From: Incurvaria masculella
Lineage: Eukaryota > Arthropoda > Insecta > Lepidoptera > Incurvariidae
Length of the DNA: 64,000 bases
Reading direction: 5' to 3'
Assembly (NCBI GenBank): GCA_946894095.1
Contig: OX335644.1
Span: forward strand, 13,497,595-13,561,594
Positions 35,534 through 45,480 of this stretch are shown in pieces. Positions within the stretch are counted from its first letter, which is position 1. Every line of letters starts with the position of its first letter. The notes under the pieces are model-generated. The model was not told the DNA's origin. It was given only the letters and a program-made list of their open reading frames with translations, and did no database searches. Both the position numbers and the translations under genes were made by a program.

Positions 35534-35880
35534 ATAACAACGTTCCGGCACATTGATAAATTAGCAACGTGGTAATCTGTGATATTCACAAGTCGAATGT
35601 TGTTAGTTTCACAATGTAAGCGGAACATTGTTTTTTATATATTGAGTTGATAAATTAGCAACGTGGTAACTTGTTGAACTCACAAGGTTAAAGTTTGTGA
35701 GTTTCACAACGTAAGCGAAACATTGATTTTAAACTTTGCGGCGATAACAACTTTATGTAACTTTGATAAATTAGCAACGTTGAAAATTGTGAGTTTCACA
35801 ACGTAAGCAAAACATCGATTTTACACTTTGCGGCGATAGCGACCTTCTGGAACTTTGGCAAATTAGCAATGTGGTATTAT
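35490..35880. repeat. Left-arm subterminal repeat of about 94-113 bp
   Basis: Units contain CACAATGTAAGCGGAACATTG (starting about 35497, 35610, 35704 and 35798), GGCGATAACAAC and GATAAATTAGCAACGTGG. The spacing is about 113, 94 and 94 bp. Units are diverged, unlike the exact right-arm arrays. Confidence 0.65.
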
Positions 35881-36036
35881 ATACATTTTTAATCATATAT
35901 ATTTATATATAATTATATTAACTATGTAACCGTTTATTTACCGCACTTGTGTATAGGTCCTTTTACTATTTGACATATGAGTGACGTCATTGGTTTGAAA
36001 GTTGATTGCAATTAATAATTTTACATTCATTTATCA

Positions 36037-36125
36037 TATCGTTGGTCTCTAGTGGTTAATAGCCTTGGTTTTTTACAAATAGTGGTTTTTTTGTTACAAG
36101 TACCCGGGTTCGAGCCCTGGTTGGA
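36037..36125 (+). repeat. tRNA-like SINE head or tRNA-derived pseudogene
   Basis: TGGTCTCTAGTGGTTAATAG looks like a tRNA D-arm/A-box, and CCCGGGTTCGAGCCCTGGTT like a T-arm/B-box, about 55 bp apart with an insertion. There is no intact acceptor stem. It is followed by T- and A-rich sequence. Confidence 0.45.
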
Positions 36126-36180
36126 ATATTTTTAATTTTTTTTTATCAATAATAATTCGTTTTTAATACATAATTAAGGC

Positions 36181-37430
36181 AGTATCTTATTTAAAGCATT
36201 TAAAAATAGGGCCGACTTGGTGCCCCCAAGATGCAATATCTAAATGGCAGATTTGACAGGCCGTTTGACGTCAGTCAGTCAGTCTCGCCGTGTACTACAA
36301 AGTTGTTCACTATTACGTTTCCTACCATAAGGGTAATAAAAAAATTCGAAATCTCATTAGAAAGGCCGCCAAGCGTCGATCAAAATTTTACTGAGGGGGG
36401 GGGCAGCAGGGGGGGGGAGTGCATTTCGTTCGCAGCCCCCCGATCTATCTGAATCTGAAGTTACAACCTACGACAAAGTTTGTGTAAATGTCGTTTTTAA
36501 AATGTTATTAAGTCGAATAACTGACTATATGTTTTTCACTAGACCGGTTTTAAATAAATAGTTTCGGTACGACAACAAGAGATCTCGATATCGCAGCGAG
36601 ACGTGCCGTACCTCGTTAGAATCGGCTTGATGAGTGTTTTGACATATTTAAATTTCGCGAAAATTTTGAGAGCCGTTTTCGAGTTACGGATGTTGTAAAT
36701 TGTAGGCGGGAAATATTGAAATCCTTTCCAGCGTCCGTAAAGGTAGTCGGATCGAGCTGATATTTAATTTGAAGATAGAGAGCCCCCCCCGCCCTCAATT
36801 CGCCGGGGGGTGACCTTCTGGAAAAGTATAGAACTCGTCGAGATCTATTTGAAGACAGCACGTGTGGGGGGGGGGGGGTAACTCTAAAGGGGCGGAAGTT
36901 TTATGCGTTTGAAGGTACTATGGGGGGGGATGTTCAGTTGTAGGTCTTTTATACATAGATTATACATAATCTATGCAAAAAATCTGTCAGATGTGATACA
37001 TCAGTACGCTGCATTATATCTTACATAAATTAGAAGTTTGTGTAATCCCAAACTTTTTCATGTTTATTATATTGCGCGAAACCGGGTGCAAACATTCTAT
37101 TTATTATATATAAAACCAAATTAATGTACATTTAACATGATTTGACACGCTTTTTCGTGTGTAAGTACAATCTTACTTTAATAAAAACGCAACTCTATGA
37201 TGGGAAAATCACAATGTTCAATTCTAAAAAATCTTAAAAATCATATAAGTATAATCACTTATACTACAGTTTCTCAGAAGTTAAATAAGTTGTGAAAAAG
37301 ACAACGTTGTCGTATTTTCTCAATGTTCACATTGTTATAAATACAGCGTTGATGTTGTACTTTTCTCAATGGCAGATACAAGAGTTAAGAAAAACTCAAC
37401 TTTTAGATTGTTGAATTCACATTTCACAAC
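36181..37430. other. Interior of the large element with poly-G runs
   Basis: Poly-G tracts at about 36391-36417, 36866-36878 and 36923-36930, and GCCCCCCCCGCCC near 36781. At 37290-37440 come ACAACGTTG, CTCAATG and CACAACG words, just upstream of the gene. No gene in this interval. Confidence 0.4.
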
Positions 37431-37642
37431 GTTTCAAGTTGGTAACATTGTCGAATCATGTTACGACGCGCTCGTCCGTGGCGTCATTCTGCTGTCGGCG
37501 TCCAAGTGAGTCACTCGCGCGCGCGCGCCACGCTTTGGTTAATGCGTCGCAGACGCATGTTCACGGCAGACGAGAAACTAAACGCAGAGCGCTCTCTACA
37601 CGTGCAACAAGTGAGAAGTCGAAGAGGCAACATCACGCAAGA

Positions 37643-38577
37643 ATGGAGAAGGAAGATCAGCTTCAGGAGTTCTTACTCTCCTACACCTGCTGTCAACGCT
37701 CAACGGTAAGTTACTTGTACTATTTATTTATCGAGTCTGTGAGAGACATCCATGTTCACAGCGACTCCGCTTTATCGCACCGTGCGACGGCGCGGGGTAT
37801 GGCTTAATTTTTTTGTCTCATCTAAACGGCAGCCATTTTGATGGATGCCACGCCACGCCACATATATAAACTCGCGTAAAAATCTATGTATCATTATTAT
37901 TTTAAATATGTAACAACAATTGATGGTTTTTGTTGTGCAGCTCGCTGACGACTTCGACGCTATATACGCAGAAGCAAGAGGCAAATTTCAAGAAAGATTC
38001 CCCGTAGTGAAGACTCGTCTGCTCACGTTGTTGGACGAGAAAGCTCAAGAGTTCACCCGCAGACAGGATATCCACTCTGTCTTGGATCTCGCAACCCGTA
38101 AGAATGTTTCATTTTAAATAATACCTTCACTTCATCTACGTCCATGGCGAAATAACTCTGTAGAATGCCACGGTGAGCAGGGTTTGAACCGACGACCACT
38201 CACTTGGAAGTTGACGCCCTGTCTCAAATGTTTACTTAATAGAAAATATTTATAACCTATAATTATATAATATCTCCTAAACTAACCCCGAATATAATAT
38301 TTTGAGTGCGAGAGGAACGGGGAGAGTGATGATATATTTTAAATATTTTTTTAAATGTATGTTTGCAGTGGGAGAAGAACCAGCGAATGTTGCGGCCTCC
38401 CTGTCAATTCCGCTGCTGATCAAGCAGATGCTTACGATACCGGTTAAAGGCGCCAAAAAGCAGTGGAACCCCTCGCGTACAGAAGTAAGCAGCGCCTTCG
38501 TAAGGAATGTAATTTTAGTTTTCAGTGTGCGATATGTAAAATATGTATTCATCCACTGTATGTTCAATTGTGAATAA
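37643..38577 (+). CDS. Three-exon gene inside the large element, 142-aa product of unknown function
   Basis: Exon 1 is 37643-37705 (MEKEDQLQEFLLSYTCCQRS.., donor ACG|GTAAGT, phase 0). Exon 2 is 37941-38097 (acceptor TTGTTGTGCAG; LADDFDAIYAEARGKFQERF.., donor CCC|GTAAGA, phase 1). Exon 3 is 38369-38577 (acceptor TGTTTGCAG; LGEEPANVAASLSIPLLIKQ.., then KQWNPSRTE). All phases fit. The stop TAA (38575-38577) lies within an AATAAA signal (38573-38578). The GC-rich block at 37450-37640 could hold the promoter and 5' UTR. KQWxPSRxE resembles a motif I recall from an uncharacterised, repeat-like insect protein family whose members are much longer. This copy is then C-terminally truncated; the last 30 or so residues, after GAA|GTAAGC, look like read-through intron. 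Highly acidic-basic, no membrane segment, function unknown. Confidence 0.6.
38160..38230 (-). repeat. tRNA-like sequence in intron 2
   Basis: The minus strand has GGTCGTCGGTTCAAACCCTG (B-box-like) preceded by TTCCAAGTGAGTGG (A-box-like). Probably a SINE head rather than a working tRNA gene, since no full cloverleaf is apparent. Confidence 0.4.
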
Positions 38578-38631
38578 ATAAACATTTTATTTTGTCGAAC
38601 TGTTGTTTTTATGTTTTAGGTTATTGGATAT

Positions 38632-38760
38632 ACACACACACACACACAATTGGTTTTCCTGTGCAACCGCAGTATAATATTACAGGAATGTAGCAATAAT
38701 TCATTGCTATATCCCTGTTATATAATGCTGTGGGAGGAGCAATACTAACATTGCTTTTCT
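38632..38760. repeat. (CA)n microsatellite and hairpin
   Basis: A run of CA at 38632-38647 is followed by a foldback around ATTACAGGAATGTAGCAAT / ATTGCTATATCCCTGTTAT at 38677-38724. Confidence 0.55.
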
Positions 38761-38769
38761 CGCAGTGTT

Positions 38770-38949
38770 ACATTGTGAGAAAAGCAATGCTAGCATTGCG
38801 TTTCCCGCATTTTAACATTGCGAGAAAAGCAATGCCAGCATTGCGTTTCCCGCAGTGTAACATTGTGAGAAAAGCAATGCTAGCATTGCGTTTCCAGTAA
38901 TGTAACATTGCGAGAAACGCAATGCTAGCATTGCTTTTCTCACAAGGTT
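38770..38949. repeat. 45-bp palindromic tandem array, four units
   Basis: ACATTG(T/C)GAGAAA starts at 38770, 38815, 38860 and 38905, an exact 45-bp period. Most units contain the perfect palindrome GCAATGCTAGCATTGC. The 62-codon minus-strand frame with its repeated NASIAFL peptide is only the translation of this array. Confidence 0.88.
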
Positions 38950-39480
38950 GAATCACAACATTGTTAGATACACAACTTGAAAGTTGCTAATAAAGCAACT
39001 TGGGCATTGCGTGATCCACAAGGTTGGATCACAACATTGTTAGATACACAACATGAAAGTTGCTAATAATGCAACGTGGGCATTGCGAGATCTACAAGGT
39101 TGGATCACAACATTGTTAGATACACAACTTGAAAGTTGCTAATAAAGCAACATGGGCATTGCGAGATCCGCAAGGTTGGATTACAACACTGTTAGAAACG
39201 CAACTTGAGAGTTGCTAATGAAGCAACGTGGGCATTGCGAGATCCACAATGTTGGAACACAACACTGTCAGAAACACAACTTGAAAGTTGCAAATAAAGC
39301 AACGTGGACTTTGCGAGATCCGCAAGGTTTGATTACAACACTGTTAGAAACACAACTTCAGAGTTGCTGATAAAGCAACGTGGGCATTGCGAGATCCACA
39401 AGGTTGAATCACAACATTGTTAGATACACAACTTGAAAGTTGTTAGTAAAGCAACTTGGGCATTGCGAGATCCACAAGGT
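38946..39480. repeat. 76-bp tandem array, seven units
   Basis: GGTTG(A/G)ATCACAACATTG starts at 38946, 39022, 39098, 39174, 39250, 39326 and 39402, and the eighth start (GGTAG) is at 39478: exactly 76 bp each time. Each unit holds GATACACAACTTGAAAGTTG, TAAAGCAACGTGGGCATTGC and GAGATCCACAAGG. Units differ by point changes only, with no unique spacers. Confidence 0.92.
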
Positions 39481-39766
39481 AGAAAGATGGAATTGATTTT
39501 GAATCACAGTGTTAATCCAGGAACCAAGAGTTGTGAAATTGGCAATGTGCCAACATTGCGAATTTTTGACAACGTAACGTTGTGCAATACGAGCCAACAG
39601 AGTAAAATTGTCGAAAACGTGCCATTGTGAAATTAACAACGCTAAGACTAGTTATATTAACAACGTTTTTCGACAATTTTGGCGTTGTGGCGCCCGCAAC
39701 TTAACCTTGATGGCTCGTATTGCACAACTTAAAATTGTTAGATTGACCATGTTTTTTTCTGCGTGT
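39481..39766. other. Right terminal segment of the large element
   Basis: It contains inverted words (GTGCAATACGAGCC / GGCTCGTATTGCACAAC) at 39573-39728. It carries the segment homologous, in inverse orientation, to the left end at 34720-34760 and 35290-35330. Confidence 0.6.
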
Positions 39767-39800
39767 ACACCAATCAAAAGCGTTTACGTCAGACGTTTGA

Positions 39801-40188
39801 GCGGCTCGTAGCCTAGTGGCGCGGGGACTTGCCTAGCGTACCAGAGGTCTGGGTTCGATTCCGACATGCACCACTGTCTTTCTCTTTCCGAGTTTGATAA
39901 GTGCTTTGATAAGTCACGAATCCGAGCTGTTTCATGGTTCGGAATCCATGTAGAACTGTAGGTCCCCTTCCCCTACTAGGTGGTAGGGTTGGTAAGATAG
40001 ATAGTCGAAGCGGCAATGAAAAATTGTCCGTGTTTTCCATTCAGTTCAATGTATCCGTGCTCATAAAGGGAAGGTCCTGGCATGGCACCTGATTCCTTCG
40101 GGAATGTGGTGTATTGGGCTAATATCATAACGGTAGTTGTGTGGTATTCCTTGTAATGCCATCCATGTCAGGTCGCATAAAAAAAAAC
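39801..40188 (+). mobile_element. Full-length tRNA-headed SINE
   Basis: The head GCGGCTCGTAGCCTAGTGGC holds an A-box-like TAGCCTAGTGG. GGTCTGGGTTCGATTCCGAC holds a near-consensus B-box. The body (CATGGTTCGGAATCCATG, CTGTAGGTCCCCTTCCCC, CAGTTCAATGTATCCGTGCTC, CTGGCATGGCACCTGATTCC, GGGCTAATATCATAACGG, CCATGTCAGGTCGCAT) follows, with a terminal A run. About 388 bp. It begins 35 bp after the end of the large element. Confidence 0.9.
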
Positions 40189-40354
40189 CTTTTGCCCTCT
40201 TACTGGACCGAATGTATGGCAATTACTTCTGATCGGTGCAGAATTAACGAATTCCCTCACATATTTTCTCACATTTTACGCCCATTCACCCTAAGATCGG
40301 TGCAATATTTTGTAAAGGTCACGTCAACGTAATCGTCTACTTCCGAAGTATTTT
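40189..40354. other. Spacer
   Basis: Nothing recognised. Confidence 0.3.
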
Positions 40355-40450
40355 AGGGTCCTTCAAACGTGGTGTGAAGGGGCATGTTTTTCGCAGCTCC
40401 CTCAAAGTTCGTCGAGCACCTTAATATATCCTGGCATACGTCATATGTCT
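40355..40450 (+). mobile_element. LINE 3'-end fragment
   Basis: GGGTCCTTCAAACGTGGTGTGA, CAGCTCCCTCAAAGTTCG and CCTGGCATACGTCATATG. Same family as 4085-4342. Confidence 0.6.
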
Positions 40451-40679
40451 GTTCTATATAACTGTTCTATGCTATTTGTGGTAATTGTTGTCAAAAGCGC
40501 AGTTTTATCAGAATATTTTCCGAGGAAATTATTTTCCTTTGAAAATTTTCTATAAATTCCTTTCAATATACATATTTGATAGCAAGAATACAACGACGAT
40601 GTTTATTCTGGTGCCAGCACATTTAATTGTATTCTTGTTAATGATTCTGTATTCAATATCTGTAACTAAACATTGTTGT

Positions 40680-40961
40680 TGGTTACCGCGAAGAGCTGCG
40701 TAGCACGTCTACGCGGAATTCAACATGTGGTCGTAGCAGCGCTACGAGCTTTCAGCGCTCCAAGCCAGAGCTGCCTCGCCCGCAAAGGCCACCGCATATC
40801 TCTGGCATCCGCCCCAGCCCCCCCCCCCCCCCCCGGCCGGACGTCGAGGGCGGAGGGCGAATAGTCAAACTCAACAAGTGCCGCGCCGACTGGATTATCC
40901 TAGTGATTCGTGACGCTCGCTCGATTAATGTTCAACAAAACGCAGAAAGAAAAGTTAAAAG
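40680..40961 (+). other. GC-rich block with a possible first coding exon
   Basis: A CpG-rich stretch with a poly-C run (40814-40833) leads to ATG at 40928. Then come 34 bases (MFNKTQKEKLK) and a donor-like AAAG|GTAACA. This fits a promoter, 5' UTR and short first exon, but there is no downstream exon to confirm it. Confidence 0.22.
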
Positions 40962-42030
40962 GTAACAATTTTAACCGAATTCATGAACAGAATTTTAAAA
41001 ATTTTGATAAACATCTGGGGATTTGCAATTTGTGAAATGTGGTTAGAAACATACGCGGGCGTGCGCCATCACCATAATGAATGATTTAGGAACGCATACA
41101 AGATAAAATACTCCCTTTATGGGGAGAATTTTAGTAAATCCCTCCTTAGTAACCTGTCAGGTACTCAAGGAATATTCCCTCCACATTTAAAGTTTCTAGG
41201 TCTAGCGGTTGAGGCTGTGCGTTGCCTGTCAGTAATGGTTCTGTTTTACAGGTATATATAATATTAAAATACATCGTATTTTATAATATGTCAGTATGCG
41301 TAACTAGCACACCCACGTAGAAGGTGGTGTACTGGTCTGGCTTATCCAAGTCTCTTTAAATAAAGGCATGGAAAGAGTTCTATCAGTGTGAAATCAATCC
41401 ACAAAACAAGAACGGTACGTATGTTTCAAAACCATCAAAGGAAAGAGAAAGGAAGGAAAAGTGGCATGCGCACGATATCGCGTCTCCGCCGTATGGCTAA
41501 AGAAGCCATATAATTATAACGGAATCCAGCGGCGCATCGTATCCAATACAGTCTCAACATTTCCACCGCGCGCAAAATAAATCCATAAGTATATATGATG
41601 TTTCATCCTATTTTCTACCACTAGCTCGTACCCTGAACCTGAGGAACCTGAATTTCGAAGCAAATGCTTGCCTACAATTTGAATTAATATCACACGGTAT
41701 AGACAGAAATCCGAAACTTGCATGAAATCTGCTAAAAGTTACGATATGGGGAGGGCTTACACAAAGCATTTTCCTATGTTTCACATAGATATGCATGGAA
41801 AGATATATGTTTTATATATACAACCGCAAATATCTTTGGGAGAGTTAACTCTCGTTGTAAAACACAACCTAAAGTTGTGAAATTTTCCACAAAGACATTT
41901 ACATCCTGTACACGTATGCTACTACATTTGGTAATATACAAATAGGTATTTATAGTTTATTATCTGTATTGTTGCTAATTAAACACCGGTTATAGGTTTA
42001 TTGACATTTGGCCCAAAGCATGTATACATA
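40962..42030. other. AT-rich spacer
   Basis: No gene supported; frames at 41514-41796 lack motifs. Confidence 0.3.
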
Positions 42031-42287
42031 CAGGGTATTAACGAAGGTATGGTCCAAAAGCTAACCACGTATTCCTTGATATATTCGGAGCAAAAAAGGT
42101 AGAAGACATTTTATTGTTCAACTTAACATTGACATTCCCATACATTTTTATAGATACTTACACACAAAATGTATGGGGAGGACGATTTTTTTTTCAGTCG
42201 TACAAAAAAAACAATCTACATTTTTTGCTCCAAATATGCCAAGGAACATGTGGTTAACGTTTGGACCTTACCTCCGTTAAGACCCTG
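42031..42287. mobile_element. TA-flanked MITE with about 60-bp inverted ends
   Basis: TA|CAGGGTATTAACGAAGGTATGG at the left matches the reverse complement of the right end, CAGGGTCTTAACGGAGGTAAGG|TA. Inverted similarity continues through GTCCAAAAGCTAACCACGTATTCC. The TA duplication and CAGGG start suggest a Tc1/mariner-mobilised element, 257 bp, non-coding. Confidence 0.78.
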
Positions 42288-42523
42288 TAAATATAATCTC
42301 TATAATTTCATATAAAACTACGAATTTCACTCAATAATGAGGCATGGACAATTCATAGTAAACATTAACATTATCAGGAATATTTCATTAAAGGATAAAA
42401 CGCCAGATTCTTAACAGTTTTTATACCCGTGAATTAATAAGATATACAGGCAGAACCTTCGAAATAACGTTACGTAACGAAATATTTAAGCTTTACTGGC
42501 AGAGAATATTTTTTTTTATTTTA

Positions 42524-43130
42524 AGAACTCTCTACAAGGCACAGATAAGGTTTTGAGTGGAGTGTTGTTCGAATCTGTGGGACGGTTTAGCTAAGTACCC
42601 GCTTGATTCTTTGGACTCGATATAACGCCGTGCGGTGCGTCTCGTTAACGACTCCCGAGTCAAGAACGCTTTAAATGTTCTTACCCCGAGGTATCCTTGA
42701 ATTTAGAGAACCGTAGGGATGCAGTTTCTCTTGGTATTATATCGTCCCTACCACTAATTATTTTATTCAACGCTGCATAACGAATTCCGTAAATCCTCTT
42801 TCTACCACTGCTGAACGCGGAACAAGCAAGGGATGCATACTTTGACTGTCGATAGTCCCAAAATAAATAAAAAACAACCACTACTATAGATCCTTAATCA
42901 ATAAGTTCGGTAAACATGGAATGCACCGAGGTTTTTCCCTCAAAGAAAAATCTGAGGTCGTTCAAACATGGTATGAAGGAGCGCCTTGCCGGCAGGCTTG
43001 AAAGTTTGAAAGCACCAAAGTTCAGGTGCCATAAATTCGGATTCGGTAAATTAAGGCGATTGTCCGTACGGTCCGGGAATTATATCGATTCTGTACAAAT
43101 CAGAAGCGTTTATGTCATAACCTTCTGCAC
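42524..43130 (+). mobile_element. LINE ORF2 C-terminal remnant with stops
   Basis: The plus strand reads a CTCTACAAGGCACAGATAAG block (LYKAQIR..VE..SNLWDG..LDSI.RRAVRLV with stops). It ends in a frame with SKKNLRSFKHGMKERLAGRL. Same family as 1079-1333 and 4085-4342, linking those two pieces as parts of one LINE. Several in-frame stops; dead. Confidence 0.75.
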
Positions 43131-43756
43131 TCTTACTGGGTAGAATATTTGGCGTACACTCCTGATTGGTATAGAATTGATCAAATTCCCTCACATATTG
43201 ACTCACATCTTACACCGTTTCAGCCCCTGAACTCGTTTCATAGTTTGCGACTATGAAAACGAGTATTGTCTCATTTCACAATTGTTAATGTTATGCAATG
43301 CCCAATGACATTAATCCCGTTATACTGAAACAATTTAGTGTGCAAATAAATAATTATCATATTGATTTATGGCAAGACATAAGCAATCATTGCGTATTTG
43401 AACAACTATCGGAGCCCGAGGGAAAGCCGCTCCGTTATTATTGAACAGATGCTTCGGATTGTTCATCGCTTTCTATCCACTCAGACATCTGCCAACGCCG
43501 GCATTTATATTGCTCGCGTAACGTTAACGATAGGATGGATATCTGCTTGACAAATTATAAAATAGTAAAATATATCTATAGCGAAGCTGCGAGCAACAAC
43601 CAGAAAGCGTTCCTAAGATAAGTTTTCTTACTTTTAGGGCGGATTTTTCAATCCACAGATAGTACTTATCGGACTAATAGTCCAAATTTACGTTTGTCAA
43701 AAGACAGATATTCATTACCGGAGAATTATATCTTCTTTCACAATGATCTGACTGTA
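43131..43756. other. Spacer
   Basis: No gene or named repeat. Confidence 0.3.
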
Positions 43757-44114
43757 ATTAACCGACTTCAAAAAAAGGAGGAGGTTATCAATTCGTCTGT
43801 ATGTTTTTTTTTTTTTGTTTTTTTTTTTTTTATGTTTGTTACCTCATAACTTTTGCCTGAGTGAACCGATTTTGATGATTTTTTTTTAAATGATAGCTAG
43901 TGCTTCCCAAGTGGTCCCATTTTAATTTGGTTAAGTTCTGACAATGATATCCATGAGAAAATCATAAAAGTCTTAAATTTGTATTAAGATGTGCGCGACA
44001 AATGGACGAATAACTCAATATAACGCCAACCGATTTCGGTGATTCTTTTTTTTTGGAAAGGACGTGTACAAATTAGTAAGTTTACTTCAGATTCACTAAA
44101 AATAAACAAATAAA
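43757..44114. mobile_element. Interspersed element beginning AACCGACTTCAAAAAAGGAGG
   Basis: The start AACCGACTTCAAAAAAAGGA with GGAGGTTATCAATTCG is a common lepidopteran interspersed motif by pattern memory. It is followed by long T runs, a TTTGATGATTTTTTT block, and sequence up to the inverted repeat at 44115. The class is uncertain. Confidence 0.5.
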
Positions 44115-44424
44115 AAAACAAATTTAACAAAAAAAATAACCGACTTCAAAGGAAAATCACTAAAAAGTAAAAAATAATTTTCATTTTTGTAGTTACGATT
44201 TCTGTAATTTTTTGAGTCGGTGTCAGCCAAGGTTAGGTTAGGTTAGGTTAGGTTAGGTTATGTTAGGTTAGGTTAGGTTAGGTTCTCTTGATTGGCGCAG
44301 CGGGTGCCCGGCTGACGCCGACTCAAAAAATTACAGAAATCGTAACTACAAAAATGAAAATTATTTTTTACTTTTTAGTGATTTTCCTTTGAAGTCGGTT
44401 ATTTTTTTTGTTAAATTTGTTTTT
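44115..44424. repeat. Inverted repeat (about 115-bp arms) around an interstitial TTAGG tract
   Basis: The left arm 44115-44228 and right arm 44310-44424 are reverse complements with few differences. Landmarks are ATAACCGACTTCAAAGGAAA, CTAAAAAGTAAAAAATAATT, GATTTCTGTAATTTTTTGAG and TCGG..CAGCC. The 81-bp loop holds about eleven TTAGG units (44231-44285, one TTATG variant), the arthropod telomeric repeat, then TTCTCTTGATTGGCGCAGCG. Confidence 0.88.
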
Positions 44425-44869
44425 TTTTTTTACTAATAATAATATGGGCTTAGTATAACGGATGGATAAGCATAGGCGTAAATAGATCCGTCGAATAGCT
44501 ATCTGATTATTTATCAGACCATTGATAAATCACCCCTTAGGCATTTATACCTCAATACCTTAGCACAGTACATATCTTCTACCTATTTTCTTTATGTAAT
44601 AAAAATGTATGACTAAACTTTGCTACCGGCACAACTTGGGAACGGCTCGACCAATTCGGCTATTTTTTTTTTCAAAATTATTTGAAGTATAATTGAACGC
44701 GGGGAAAATCGAATAACACGCCTACGAAGCTGAAACCACTTTTACCGGGCTCCGCTCAGGTGAATATCCAATTCTAAATCGGCCCGAACTGAGCCGGGAA
44801 CCTCAGCTAGTTGTTTATGAAATTCCAGTGTGCGTGTGTTCGTAATTCTTCTCCTAAACGGCTTGGCAA

Positions 44870-45480
44870 ACGTCAAACCCCTGCAAGTTTTAATATTTAT
44901 TCTGTGGTTTTACTTTTTCAATCTGTCAAAATCATACTCGGACTACCGATTTGTATGAAAACGCTGAGTAGGCGTAAACATCAACATCAACTTATATTCT
45001 CGAAGATGCGTAGGCTGTAAAATCAAACCTTCGCAAATGTTAGTTCGCTAACGCGCGCTCTTCAATTCTCGATACATTTAAAAACAAATGTAGATCGGTT
45101 CGGCTTAAACGCTTATTTAGGTGACCAGTCGGACTAACGACTCTGAGCTTGTAGTCCCGGTTGTCACCTAAATTGGCGTTTACTCCAAACCGATCAAGTG
45201 GCGCATTCAAATGTATGGAAAAATTGAGGAGCGCAGTGGGCGATAAGCGAACTAACATTTGCGAGTCCGAGTTTGATTTGACAGCTTACTCACCGACGGC
45301 GTAAATACGTCGACGTTGCCGTTTACGCCGACTCCGCGTTTTCATACAAATCGGAAGTCCGAGTTTGCCTTTGACAGCTTGAAGAATTAAAACCACAGAA
45401 TAAGTAGTATACATTTGTATGGGATTTGACGTTTTTACGTAAAATCGAAGTTCCTTCAACGCCAATGTAGGTGAGAACTC
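44870..45480. repeat. Partly palindromic interspersed repeat
   Basis: Blocks such as CGCAAATGTTAGTTCGCTAA (45032) and TTAGGTGACCAGTCGGACTA (45117) are inverted at 45150-45270 (GTCACCTAAATTGG, GCGAACTAACATTTGCGAGT). 44890-44980 is inverted at 45330-45420 (ATTCTGTGGTTTTA / TAAAACCACAGAATAA-like). Relatives lie at 15120-15225 and 15420-15530. No gene. Confidence 0.55.

Larger units (their letters stand above)
34611..39766. mobile_element. Large composite transposon-like element with internal spliced gene
   Basis: The left end (from 34611 or, in the second duplicate, 35181) reads TACACTGACAAAAAAGATC. The reverse complement of the right end reads TACACGCAGAAAAAAACATG. Further in, the left has GTTGCGGGCGCAACAATGCC then AAAATTGTCG and GTTGTTAAC. 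The inverted right end has GTTGCGGGCGCCACAACGCC then AAAATTGTCG and GTTGTTAAT. The ends are therefore clearly related inverted repeats. Dense short repeats fill both arms: ACAATGT/ACATTGT words on the left, 45-bp and 76-bp arrays on the right. A three-exon gene lies between. No transposase is recognised, and no target-site duplication is evident. Confidence 0.6.

Noticed and set aside
38768..38956. Minus-strand frame with a repeated NASIAFL peptide
   Set aside because: It is the translation of the 45-bp palindromic array, whose period is a multiple of three.
38946..39480. CRISPR-like regular array
   Set aside because: Units are contiguous and similar over their full length, with no unique spacers, and the genome is an animal one.
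39801..39870. tRNA gene at the start of the SINE
   Set aside because: A- and B-box words are present, but the acceptor stem and cloverleaf are not intact and the sequence continues into a repetitive SINE body.
44231..44285. Chromosome end (telomere)
   Set aside because: Only about eleven TTAGG units, within an inverted repeat and with unique sequence on both sides.
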